From Actinoplanes nipponensis (lineage in GTDB: Bacteria; Actinomycetota; Actinomycetes; Mycobacteriales; Micromonosporaceae): DNA of 64,000 nucleotides. The translations under genes and the position numbers were made by a program. Every line of letters starts with the position of its first letter. The first letter of the stretch is position 1. The notes under the pieces are model-generated. The model did not search any database, was not told the origin of the DNA, and saw nothing but the letters and a program-made list of their open reading frames with translations. This document shows, in pieces, positions 14,003 to 21,174 of the stretch. The stretch spans positions 62,001 through 126,000 of the forward strand of contig NZ_BOMQ01000043.1 in the NCBI RefSeq assembly GCF_016862275.1, read 5' to 3'.

Positions 14003-15349
14003 GTGACCGACATCCCGCGTCGTGCAGCCTCCCGGACAGCCAAGCTCGCCGCACTGCCTCTCGGCTTCGCCGGGCGCACCGTGCTGGGTCTGGGCAAGCG
14101 GGTGACGGGCATCGCGACGGATGTCATCGCCGCCGACATCCAGCAGCGCACCGCGGAACAGCTCTTCAGCGTGCTCGGCCAGCTCAAGGGCGGCGCGATG
14201 AAGTTCGGGCAGGCGCTGTCGGTCTTCGAGGCCGCCATGCCCGAGGAGATGGCCGGGCCGTACCGGCAGGCGCTGACCAAGCTGCAGGAGGCCGCGCCGC
14301 CGATGCCGGTGGCCAGCGTGCACAAGGCGCTCGCCGAGCAGCTCGGCGAGAACTGGCGGGACATGTTCGCCGAGTTCGACGACAGCCCGGCCGCCGCGGC
14401 CAGCATCGGGCAGGTGCACCGGGCGGTGTGGAAGCTCCCGCCCACCCGCAAGGGCGCGAAGCCCAAGACCCTCGACGTCGCGGTGAAGGTGCAGTATCCG
14501 GGCGCCGGCGACGCGCTGCTGGCCGATCTCAAGCAGCTCAGCCGGCTGGCCGGCATGTTCAAGATCATTCAGCCCGGCATGGACATGAAGCCGCTGCTCA
14601 CCGAGCTGCGCGAGCGGATCACCGAGGAGCTCGACTACGCCATGGAGGCGGAGGCCCAGAAGGCGTTCGCCGCCGGGTACGCCGGCGACGAGGACATCTA
14701 CGTGCCCCGGGTGGTCGCCTCCGCGCCCCGGGTGCTGGTCACCGAGTGGATCGACGGCACCCCGCTGTCCCGGGTGATCACCGAGGGCACCGAGGCGGAA
14801 CGCGACGAGGCGGGCCGGCTGATGGCGACGCTGAACTTCTCGGCGCCCGCCCGTACCGGCCTGCTGCACGCCGACCCGCACCCCGGCAACTTCCGGATCC
14901 TGCCCGACGGCCGGCTCGGCGTGATCGACTTCGGCGCGGTGGCCCGGCTGCCCGGCGGCCACCCGGAGCCGATCGGCCGGCTGGTCCGGCTGGCCCTGGA
15001 CGGCGACGCCGACGCGGTGGCTGAGGGGCTGCGCGACGAGGGCTTCATCAAGCCGGACGACGAGCTGGACGCCGAGGCGGTGCTGGCCTTCCTGCGGCCG
15101 ATGATCGAGCCGGTGGCGGTGGACGAGTTCCGCTTCACCCGGGCCTGGATCCGTGGCGAGGCCACCCGGCTGTCCAGCCCCCGGTCGCCGGCCTTCCAGC
15201 TCAGCCGCAAGCTCAACCTGCCGCCGTCGTACCTGCTGATCCACCGGGTGACGCTGGGCTCGATCGGGGTGCTGTGCCAGCTCGAGGCGCAGGCGCCGTA
15301 CCGGTCGATCCTGCAGAAATGGCTGCCCGGCTTCGCCCCGGTCGCGTGA
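14003..15349 (+). CDS. ABC1/UbiB-family atypical kinase
   Basis: 448 aa. All ABC1 (ADCK/UbiB) hallmarks are present: the KxGQ motif (MKFGQALS, residues 66-73), AAASIGQVHRA of the alanine-rich nucleotide loop, the VAVKVQYPG lysine strand, ADPHPGNF as catalytic loop and IDFGAV as metal-binding DFG. Family members support isoprenoid-quinone or lipid homeostasis; a menaquinone link in an actinobacterium is inference. A GTG start with TAACAA seven nt upstream suggests a leaderless or near-leaderless transcript independent of the ThiF-like gene. Confidence 0.93.
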   Translation: MTDIPRRAASRTAKLAALPLGFAGRTVLGLGKRVTGIATDVIAADIQQRTAEQLFSVLGQLKGGAMKFGQALSVFEAAMPEEMAGPYRQALTKLQEAAPPMPVASVHKALAEQLGENWRDMFAEFDDSPAAAASIGQVHRAVWKLPPTRKGAKPKTLDVAVKVQYPGAGDALLADLKQLSRLAGMFKIIQPGMDMKPLLTELRERITEELDYAMEAEAQKAFAAGYAGDEDIYVPRVVASAPRVLVTEWIDGTPLSRVITEGTEAERDEAGRLMATLNFSAPARTGLLHADPHPGNFRILPDGRLGVIDFGAVARLPGGHPEPIGRLVRLALDGDADAVAEGLRDEGFIKPDDELDAEAVLAFLRPMIEPVAVDEFRFTRAWIRGEATRLSSPRSPAFQLSRKLNLPPSYLLIHRVTLGSIGVLCQLEAQAPYRSILQKWLPGFAPVA

Positions 15350-15467
15350 CGCCCGTCCCGGTGGCCGCCGCCCTCGGCCGGCTTCTCGCCCCGGAGATCG
15401 CCGGGAGCGAGTCGTCCGGCCCGGGTTGCCAACCGATCGGCCCAGGCCCGCCGGTCCGCCCCTGACC

Positions 15468-15473
15468 TACCCT
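15468..15473 (+). promoter_or_regulatory. -10 element of the PH-like membrane protein gene
   Basis: TACCCT, 6 nt before the GTG at 15480; used to choose that start over an in-frame ATG at 15426. Confidence 0.55.
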
Positions 15474-15479
15474 TTTGCG

Positions 15480-16472
15480 GTGATCTGGAGTTTCGCCGCA
15501 GCGGTGGCGCGGTACCGGCGCCGCATCCTGATCGCGGCGCTCGTGATCAGCGCGCTCGCCGTCACCGACGCGGTCCGTCGGCCGAACGAGCCGGTCGAGA
15601 GCCTGGCCGCCCTCGGCGCAGTGGCCGCGCTCGCCCTGGTGGCCGGCGCGGTCGTCGGGGCCGTCGAGCGGTGGCGGGCCCCCGTCCGGTTCGAGATCGA
15701 CTCCGCCGGCGGCGCCTTCCGTACGGCCCGCGCCGCGGCGGGCGTCTTCCTGGTGATCTTCCTGCTCGCCGCGCTGGCCTTCTTCGCCGAGGTCGGCGGC
15801 TGGTCGTGGGCGCACGGCGACCGCGACGGCGGCTGGGTCGTGGTCATGGCCGTGATCGGCGTTCCCGTTCTCCTCTTCGCGACGCTGGTCACCCGCGGCC
15901 TCGGCATCGCCCTCACGCCCGAGGGTGTTCGCGCCGATCGCGAGACCGGCCGGGTGTTCATCCCCTGGAGCGCCCTCGCCCCCGCCGGGGATCCGCCGGT
16001 CCCGGCGGACCAGCCCCGCCCGGCGCCGGCGGAGTACCGCCTCGACCTGGTGCTCGCCGATCCCGGCCGGGTCACCCGCCGCGGACTGGTCCGGCGACCG
16101 GACCGGATCGCCTTCGAGGTGACCCCGCCGGCCTTCGTGGCGGCGGCGGTCCGCCACTACGCCGACCACCCGGCCGAGCGGGCCACGATCGGCACCGAGG
16201 CCGGACACCGGCGGCTCCTCGCGCTGCTGGACGGGCCGGCCGTTCCGGCCGAGCCCCCGCCCACACGCCGGCGCGTCGGCGCCCTGGCGGCCGGCGCCGT
16301 GCTCACGTTCGTCGCCGCGGTCACCGTGGAAACGGCGGCCGATCTGACCGTCGGCCGGCACAGCGCGCTCGGCTACGCGGCGGAATTCGGCGGCCAACTG
16401 CTCGGACTGGGCAGCTTGTCCTGCCTGGTGGGCGCGGTACGCGGCCTTCGGGCCCGCCGGATGCCGCGGTAG
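15480..16472 (+). CDS. Membrane protein with internal PH-like beta domain
   Basis: 330 aa. Two helices near the N-terminus (ILIAALVISALAV; LAALGAVAALALVAGAVVGAV) and two more at about 85-140 precede a cytosolic beta-rich segment (ALTPEGVRADRETGRVFIPWSALAP). That segment has the layout of a bacterial PH domain, where the IPW(S) edge is typical. Two further helices close the protein. No enzymatic motif is seen. It is convergent with the small gene at 16534-16701 and shares a bidirectional terminator with it. Confidence 0.65.
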   Translation: MIWSFAAAVARYRRRILIAALVISALAVTDAVRRPNEPVESLAALGAVAALALVAGAVVGAVERWRAPVRFEIDSAGGAFRTARAAAGVFLVIFLLAALAFFAEVGGWSWAHGDRDGGWVVVMAVIGVPVLLFATLVTRGLGIALTPEGVRADRETGRVFIPWSALAPAGDPPVPADQPRPAPAEYRLDLVLADPGRVTRRGLVRRPDRIAFEVTPPAFVAAAVRHYADHPAERATIGTEAGHRRLLALLDGPAVPAEPPPTRRRVGALAAGAVLTFVAAVTVETAADLTVGRHSALGYAAEFGGQLLGLGSLSCLVGAVRGLRARRMPR

Positions 16473-16485
16473 CCGGGCAGGGAAA

Positions 16486-16515
16486 GGGCCCGCCCGCAGG
16501 AATGCGGACGGGCCC
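16486..16515. terminator. Bidirectional terminator between convergent genes
   Basis: GGGCCCG-CCGCA/TGCGG-CGGGCCC stem with one internal C/A mismatch and a 4-nt loop. Confidence 0.7.
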
Positions 16516-16533
16516 GTCGAATGCGCTCGTTGG

Positions 16534-16701
16534 TCAGAGGCGTCCGCCGAGTTCACGTGCGGCCCGGTGGCGGGCCTCCATCGCGATCTGACGAGCTCCT
16601 CGGTGTGCCTCAGGGTGGTGGTCGGCCTGAGGCCGACGCATTCGTGCTCGCGAGAGCGCTTCTTGGATGAGTTTCACCTTGGTGGTTCCGTTCGTGTTCA
16701 C
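16534..16701 (-). CDS. Small conserved protein downstream of whiB7
   Basis: 55 aa, highly basic and helical: VKLIQEALSRARMRRPQ and ARQIAMEARHRAARELG, with a His-rich turn between. I recognise the VKLIQEALSRARM opening from small actinobacterial proteins; the function is unknown. It follows whiB7 by 47 bp in the same orientation and ends before a strong terminator, so it is probably co-transcribed and under the same attenuation. The GTG at 16701 lacks a good ribosome site; a GTG eight codons later is the alternative. Confidence 0.7.
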   Translation of the reverse strand: MNTNGTTKVKLIQEALSRARMRRPQADHHPEAHRGARQIAMEARHRAARELGGRL

Positions 16702-16748
16702 AGCAGTCGGTTCCGTCTCTGGTAGAAGGTCGTCGGACTTACGGTTGC

Positions 16749-17111
16749 TCAGGCCGCGAGGCGGACCGAGTTGCGGGACTCGAGGCCGTTCGCGGCGAGC
16801 CGCTCCTCGACCTCGACCTGGAGCTCGGCGTCGCGAGCGACGTCGACCTTGCGGGGACGGCCACGGGGCCGCTTGCGCGGCACGACGGCGCCACGCTCAA
16901 AGATCTCGCCGCCCCAGACACCCCAGGGCTCGTTCCGCTCGACCGCGCCGGCGAGGCACTCGACGCGCAGCGGGCAGTCCCCGCAGAGCGACTTGGCCAG
17001 TTCCAGCTGGGCCGGGGAGTCCGAGAACCACAGGTCCGGGTCGAACTTCCGACAGGGCAGGTTTGCCTCGAGCTCGACGCTCACGTCGAGTGGGGCCAGC
17101 GCCAGACTCAT
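16749..17111 (-). CDS. whiB7: WhiB7-type iron-sulfur transcription factor
   Basis: 120 aa. The four cluster-binding cysteines are C20, C43, C46 and C52. They are followed by the WhiB turn EPWGVWGGEIFERG (61-74), which contacts the sigma factor, and an AT-hook RPRGRPRK (81-88), diagnostic of WhiB7. WhiB7 switches on intrinsic antibiotic-resistance genes by binding SigA and AT-rich DNA upstream of -35. A C-terminal tail of 32 residues after the AT-hook goes beyond the ~92-residue mycobacterial protein. The 420-nt leader carries a translated ORF and an intrinsic terminator. Confidence 0.95.
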   Translation of the reverse strand: MSLALAPLDVSVELEANLPCRKFDPDLWFSDSPAQLELAKSLCGDCPLRVECLAGAVERNEPWGVWGGEIFERGAVVPRKRPRGRPRKVDVARDAELQVEVEERLAANGLESRNSVRLAA

Positions 17112-17186
17112 AAAGCCCGGTCACCTCTCTCTTCTTCTCGATCTTCTGGATCGCGATACAGGTCGTGCACCGGCCGGTGAGCCGGC

Positions 17187-17227
17187 AAAAAAGTAGGCCG
17201 CGGATCCCGGTTACGGGTTCCGCGGCC
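17187..17227 (-). terminator. whiB7 leader terminator (attenuator)
   Basis: On the minus strand a GGCCGCGGA/TCCGCGGCC stem extended by CCC/GGG is followed by TAC and TTTTTT. It lies 75 bp before the whiB7 start and 22 bp after the leader-ORF stop: the layout of a transcription attenuator. Confidence 0.85.
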
Positions 17228-17270
17228 TCGAGGTGAGCCGGTTGGTCTGTTAGACCGGCCTTCCTCGAGG
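17226..17270 (-). promoter_or_regulatory. Upstream hairpin overlapping the leader-ORF stop codon
   Basis: CCTCGAGG at both ends (17226-17233, 17263-17270) encloses GCCGGT/ACCGGC and GGTCT/AGACC pairs. The leader ORF's TAA (17250-17252) sits in the innermost loop, so a terminating ribosome would melt this hairpin. A GCCGGCTCACC motif recurs beyond the terminator (minus strand, near 17176-17186), offering an alternative partner. Confidence 0.6.
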
Positions 17271-17531
17271 CGGGACACCGCTGGCACCATCCGTCATGCG
17301 CTTGGAGATGCCGTTGCTGCCCACGAACCCAGTGGTCCCGTTGCTTCCATCGACGCCCGCCAGGGTCCGGACCAGCTCGGCCTGGATCTGGACCTGGTGC
17401 GCCTGCGAAACGGGAGCCCGCTCGGCAACCAGGAGCGCCACGGGGGCGGATTCCGGCAGCCACGAAGCGGACGGAGCGCAGACAGCAGCAAGCAGCGTCG
17501 ACGGTCGCTCGATCGTGTAGTTGAGCTTCAC
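17250..17531 (-). CDS. Upstream ORF in the whiB7 leader (leader peptide)
   Basis: 93 aa starting at a GTG with a near-perfect AGGAGGT at 7-nt spacing, the best ribosome site in this region. The sequence opens VKLNYTIERPSTLLAAVCAP and contains APVALLVAERAPVS and VQIQAELVRTL; it then degenerates into Gly/Ser/Thr-rich sequence and ends RGRPV. I recognise no domain. The stop codon is inside a hairpin just before the whiB7 terminator, so translation here probably controls read-through, as reported for whiB7/wblC leaders in mycobacteria and streptomycetes, where ribosome inhibitors relieve attenuation. A free-standing protein function is not excluded. Confidence 0.75.
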   Translation of the reverse strand: MKLNYTIERPSTLLAAVCAPSASWLPESAPVALLVAERAPVSQAHQVQIQAELVRTLAGVDGSNGTTGFVGSNGISKRMTDGASGVPPRGRPV

Positions 17532-17607
17532 CGGTGCCACCTCCTCCATCGCCTTGCGCTCGAGTCGTACTTGTCAGTCCCTGGTGAGCATGGTTTTAAA
17601 CCGCGCT

Positions 17608-17613
17608 CGTCAA
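17608..17613 (-). promoter_or_regulatory. Possible -35 of the whiB7 leader promoter
   Basis: TTGACG on the minus strand, followed by an AT-rich spacer (GTTTAAAAC) and a weak CATGCT/TGCTCA at -10 distance, 55-77 bp before the leader-ORF start. It lies in the short gap after uvrD2. Confidence 0.35.
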
Positions 17614-17667
17614 GGTGTGCACTGAGGCTAAGCCCGCCCGCGGGGGGAGGGCAAACGAATTAACGGA

Positions 17668-19812
17668 CTAGTTTTCAAAGTTTTCCGAAGCCGGCTCCGC
17701 GAGGCTCGCGCCACCCACCAGAGCGAACACCGCGGCGCCGTACTGGCCGAGCTTGCGGGGGCCGATTCCGGCGATGGCCAGCAGCTCCGGCGCGGTGGTG
17801 GGCCGGCGCTCGGCGATGGCCACGATCGTGGCATCGGTGAACACCACGTACGCAGGAACTTTCTGCTCGGCCGCGGTGGCCGCCCGCCATTCCAGCAGCC
17901 GCTGGTAGAGCTCCTCGTCGAGGTCCGACGGGCAGGTCGGGCAGCGGCCCAGCTTGCGGTCGGCGCCGGCCATCAGCGTCGCCCCGCAGATCCGGCAGGA
18001 GACCACGGTGCTGCGCCGATTGACGGGTTTCCGACTGCCGCCCGCGACACTCGCCTTTTCCAGACCCGTGCGGGTCGGCCCCAACTGCGGCAGGAACCGG
18101 CACGGCCGCCGGGCGCGGCCGCCCGGCGAACGGCTCTGCCCGTACGACAGCCAGAGCCACTGCCGGGCCCGGGTCACGCCGACATAGAGCAGGCGGCGCT
18201 CCTCCTCGAGCTGCTCGGGGGTTTTCGCGTACGTCGTCGGCAGCGTGCCCTCGGCCAGCCCGACCAGGAACACGGCGTCCCACTCCAGGCCCTTGGCGGA
18301 GTGCAGGGAGGCCAGCGTCACGCCCTCGACCGTGGGGGCGTGCTGCTGCTCGGCGCGGCGGGCCAGCTCCTCGCAGAACGCCGACAGCGACAGGTCGTGC
18401 TGGATCGCCCCGGCCTGGCCCAGCGGCAGCAGGTCGGGGCTGCGGGCGTAGTCCTCGGCCAGGGCGACCAGGGCGGCCAGCGCCTCCCACTGCTCGCGCT
18501 GCGCCCCGCCCGGCGGGGGCTTGTCGCGCACCCAGCCGGTCGCCGAGAGCGCCTCCACGACGGCCTGGACCAGCGGGGTCTCCCCCGGCGTGGAGCGCAC
18601 CGCGGACCGCAGCGCGATCATCGCCTGGCGCACCTCGGTGCGTTCGAAGAAGCGCTCGGCGCCGCGCACGACGTAGGGCACCTCCAGCTCGGCGAGCGCC
18701 TTCTCGTAAGCCTCCGACTGCGCGTTGGTGCGGAACAGCACCGCGATCTCGCTGGCCGGGGTGCCGGCGGCGATGAGCTCGCGGCAGCGGCGGGCCACCG
18801 CGACGGCCTCGGCCGGCTCGTCCGGGAAGATCTTGAGATCGGGTTCGGCGCCGGGGGCGCGCTGGCCGATCAGCTCCAGCCGCAGCTTGGCCTCGGCCCC
18901 GCGGGCCTGCTTGATGACCGCGTTGGCCAGGCCGACCACCTGCGGGGTGGAGCGGTAGTCGCGGACCAGGCGGACCACCACGGCGTCGCGGCGCTGCCGG
19001 GGGAAGTCGACCAGGTACGCCGAGGTGGCGCCGGTGAACGAGTAGATGGTCTGGCTGGCGTCGCCGACCACGGTGATGTCGTCGCGGCCGCCCAGCCAGG
19101 TGTCGAGCAGCCGCTGCTGGAGCGGGTTGACGTCCTGGTACTCGTCCACGACGAAGTGCCGGTACTGCGAGCGGACCTGCTCGGCGACGTCGGGGTGCTC
19201 CTCGATGCCCCACACCGCGGCGCGCAGCATGTCCTCGAAGTCGATGACGCCCTGACGCCGCTTGAGCGCCTCGTACGCCGCGAAGACCTCGGCGACCTTG
19301 GCGGCCTCGTACGGCGGCTCGCGCAGCGCCTTGGCCGCGGCGACGACGTACTCCCCCGGCTCGACCAGCGAGGACTTGGCCCATTCGAGCTCGGCCGCCA
19401 GGTCCCGCGCCCCCGTCCGGTCGACGCGCAACCCGTGGTGGGCGGCGGCGAGGGCGACGAGCCGTCCTTTGCTCTCGACCAGCTCGGGCATCGCCCGGCC
19501 CTCCAGCAGCCGCGGCGCGAAATAGCGGACCTGGCGCAATGCCGCGGCGTGGAACGTGCGGGCCTGCACCCGGCCGGCGCCCAGCGCGGTGAGCCGGGCG
19601 CGCATCTCGGCGGCGGCCCGGGCGGTGAAGGTGACCGCGAGGATGTGCCGGGGGCTGATCTCACCCTTGAGCGTGCGGTACGCGATCCGGTGGGTGATGG
19701 CTCGTGTCTTGCCCGTGCCGGCCCCGGCGAGGATGCAGACCGGCCCGGCGGGGGCGGTCACCGCCCGGCGCTGGTCGGGATCGAGCCCGGCGAGAACACG
19801 TTCGGCTGTCAC
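17668..19812 (-). CDS. uvrD2: UvrD2-type superfamily 1 DNA helicase with HRDC domain
   Basis: 714 aa. Walker A AGAGTGKT (about 29-36), DEYQDVN (motif II), GDASQTIYSFTGA (motif III) and LHSAKGLEWDAVFLVG plus YVGVTRARQ (motifs V/VI) define a UvrD/Rep 3'-5' helicase. A tetracysteine module (CRICG ... CPTC, about 610-630) links the motor to a C-terminal HRDC domain (RLLEWRAATA ... LLAIAGIGPRKLGQYG). That order (motor, Cys4, HRDC) is the mycobacterial UvrD2 architecture, used in DNA repair and essential in M. tuberculosis. The gene is upstream of whiB7 and divergent from mycoredoxin, the gene order I recall from mycobacteria. Confidence 0.93.
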   Translation of the reverse strand: MTAERVLAGLDPDQRRAVTAPAGPVCILAGAGTGKTRAITHRIAYRTLKGEISPRHILAVTFTARAAAEMRARLTALGAGRVQARTFHAAALRQVRYFAPRLLEGRAMPELVESKGRLVALAAAHHGLRVDRTGARDLAAELEWAKSSLVEPGEYVVAAAKALREPPYEAAKVAEVFAAYEALKRRQGVIDFEDMLRAAVWGIEEHPDVAEQVRSQYRHFVVDEYQDVNPLQQRLLDTWLGGRDDITVVGDASQTIYSFTGATSAYLVDFPRQRRDAVVVRLVRDYRSTPQVVGLANAVIKQARGAEAKLRLELIGQRAPGAEPDLKIFPDEPAEAVAVARRCRELIAAGTPASEIAVLFRTNAQSEAYEKALAELEVPYVVRGAERFFERTEVRQAMIALRSAVRSTPGETPLVQAVVEALSATGWVRDKPPPGGAQREQWEALAALVALAEDYARSPDLLPLGQAGAIQHDLSLSAFCEELARRAEQQHAPTVEGVTLASLHSAKGLEWDAVFLVGLAEGTLPTTYAKTPEQLEEERRLLYVGVTRARQWLWLSYGQSRSPGGRARRPCRFLPQLGPTRTGLEKASVAGGSRKPVNRRSTVVSCRICGATLMAGADRKLGRCPTCPSDLDEELYQRLLEWRAATAAEQKVPAYVVFTDATIVAIAERRPTTAPELLAIAGIGPRKLGQYGAAVFALVGGASLAEPASENFEN

Positions 19813-19893
19813 AACCGGGAATCATGGCACCCCGGTCCGACGTTTGAAGGGAAGGCGTACCGCCATGTGATGTCTGCGAAGGGATCCCGACCG

Positions 19894-20136
19894 ATGTTGA
19901 CCATGTACTCGACGTCCTGGTGTGGCTACTGTCACCGGCTCAAGTCGCAGCTCGACCGGGAGGGCATCCAGTACGACGTCATCGACATCGAGCAGGACCC
20001 GGCCTCGGCCGAGTTCGTGATGGGTGTCAACGGCGGCAACCAGACGGTGCCGACCCTGCGCTTCGAGGACGGGTCCGCGCTGACGAACCCGTCCATCGTG
20101 CAGGTCAAGGAGCACCTGGCCGCGATCTCCGCCTGA
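19894..20136 (+). CDS. mrx1: Mycoredoxin (glutaredoxin-like, CGYC)
   Basis: 80 aa with a glutaredoxin fold: MYSTSWCGYC redox motif, a QTVPTL cis-Pro loop and a DGSALTNPS segment. Mycoredoxin reduces mycothiol mixed disulfides, using mycothiol instead of glutathione. AAGGGA lies 9 nt before the ATG at 19894; an ATG at 19870 would add eight residues without a ribosome site. Divergent from uvrD2 and convergent with the PhyH-type gene. Confidence 0.93.
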   Translation: MLTMYSTSWCGYCHRLKSQLDREGIQYDVIDIEQDPASAEFVMGVNGGNQTVPTLRFEDGSALTNPSIVQVKEHLAAISA

Positions 20137-20152
20137 CGCGGGCCGCGGTCGT

Positions 20153-20186
20153 GACGGGGGCCGGTCGCTCGTCGGCCGGCCCCGTC
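20153..20186. terminator. Bidirectional terminator between mycoredoxin and PhyH-type genes
   Basis: GACGGGG-CCGG/CCGG-CCCCGTC stem with a single bulged G, in the 54-bp convergent gap. Confidence 0.65.
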
Positions 20187-20190
20187 CGCG

Positions 20191-21072
20191 TCATGGGATG
20201 AGCGCGGGAATGCTCGAGTCGAGCAGGCCCTGACGCTTGAGTTCGCCGTACAGCGGGGTGGTCTCGGGGTAGTGGCCCCAGGCGTGGTCGCCGCTGCCGT
20301 CGCCGGCGCCGCCGAGCAGCTGCTGCTGCACGGGCGAGAACGTCGCCCATTCGGGTGTGTTCGGCAGGTCGGCCACCTCGTCGCGGCCGGCCACCCAGCG
20401 GTACGTGTAGCCGAAGAAGGCACCCACGCGCGTGATCGGCGAGTAGTTGTCCGAGCGCGCGTGCCACAGCCGCCGGTCGAAGACGACGAGGTCGCCCGGG
20501 TTCGCGGTGATCTGCAGCGCGCCCTCGGGCTGCGGCCACGGGACGCCCCGCGACGGCGGGCCCGGCAGCCAGTTGGTCAGGTGGCTGCCCGGCAGGACGG
20601 TGAAGTTGCCCCGGCCGGTCTCGCTCACGTCGGACAGCCAGTAGGCCAGCTTCACCGACATCCGCGAACGCGGGTCGGTCTCCAGCTCACGGTTCTGCCG
20701 GCCGCCGTCCTGGTGCCAGTGCCACCAGTCCTTCTGCTGCTCGTGGATCTGCGGGTGCACGTCCACATGGGAGTGGTAGACGTGCACGTTCCAGCCGAGC
20801 ATCGACCAGATGTACTTGAAGGCCTTGGGGTGGTCCAGCAGGAACGCCAGCTCCGGGTTGTTGGTGACCGCGGACAGCTGGTGCAGCGCGCCGTTCGCGC
20901 CCAGGCCACCCTCCCGGGACGCCTTCTCCTTGGACCGCAGGATCGCGGTGCGCGCGATCGCCACCTCGTCCTCGGTCAGCACACCCGGGACGACCAGGAA
21001 ACCGTCGCGATCGAACCGCGCGCGCTCCTCGGCCGTCATCGGGGTCCAGGTCTGCTGCGCAAGCAGGGACAT
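20191..21072 (-). CDS. PhyH-family Fe(II)/2-oxoglutarate dioxygenase
   Basis: 293 aa. A double-stranded beta-helix core with the 2-His-1-Asp facial triad: HWHQDGG (H and D, about residues 119-123) and WHARSDN (distal H), plus a downstream TRVGAFF Arg likely to bind 2-oxoglutarate. The N-terminus FDRDGFLVVPGVLTEDEV is typical of phytanoyl-CoA dioxygenase-like enzymes, which hydroxylate varied small molecules in actinomycetes. The substrate cannot be told. AGAGGTAG precedes the ATG by a few bases. It sits between the mycoredoxin and nudC genes, which I recall as adjacent in mycobacteria. Confidence 0.9.
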   Translation of the reverse strand: MSLLAQQTWTPMTAEERARFDRDGFLVVPGVLTEDEVAIARTAILRSKEKASREGGLGANGALHQLSAVTNNPELAFLLDHPKAFKYIWSMLGWNVHVYHSHVDVHPQIHEQQKDWWHWHQDGGRQNRELETDPRSRMSVKLAYWLSDVSETGRGNFTVLPGSHLTNWLPGPPSRGVPWPQPEGALQITANPGDLVVFDRRLWHARSDNYSPITRVGAFFGYTYRWVAGRDEVADLPNTPEWATFSPVQQQLLGGAGDGSGDHAWGHYPETTPLYGELKRQGLLDSSIPALIP

Positions 21073-21174
21073 CTAGCTACCTCTTCTCCGTGTCTGCCAT
21101 CCAGACGCTGGAGTGTCCACCCATGGTTGCTAAGTCGGTGTGAAAATTCCTTTGATTAGAGAAACGTGAATCCC

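Noticed and set aside
17532..17549. ATG at 17549 as start of the whiB7 leader ORF
   Set aside because: It lies inside the strong AGGAGGT ribosome site, which is spaced correctly for the GTG at 17531.
18301..20136. 611-aa plus-strand frame over uvrD2
   Set aside because: Only its end (from 19894) is a real protein, mycoredoxin; the rest is antisense to uvrD2.
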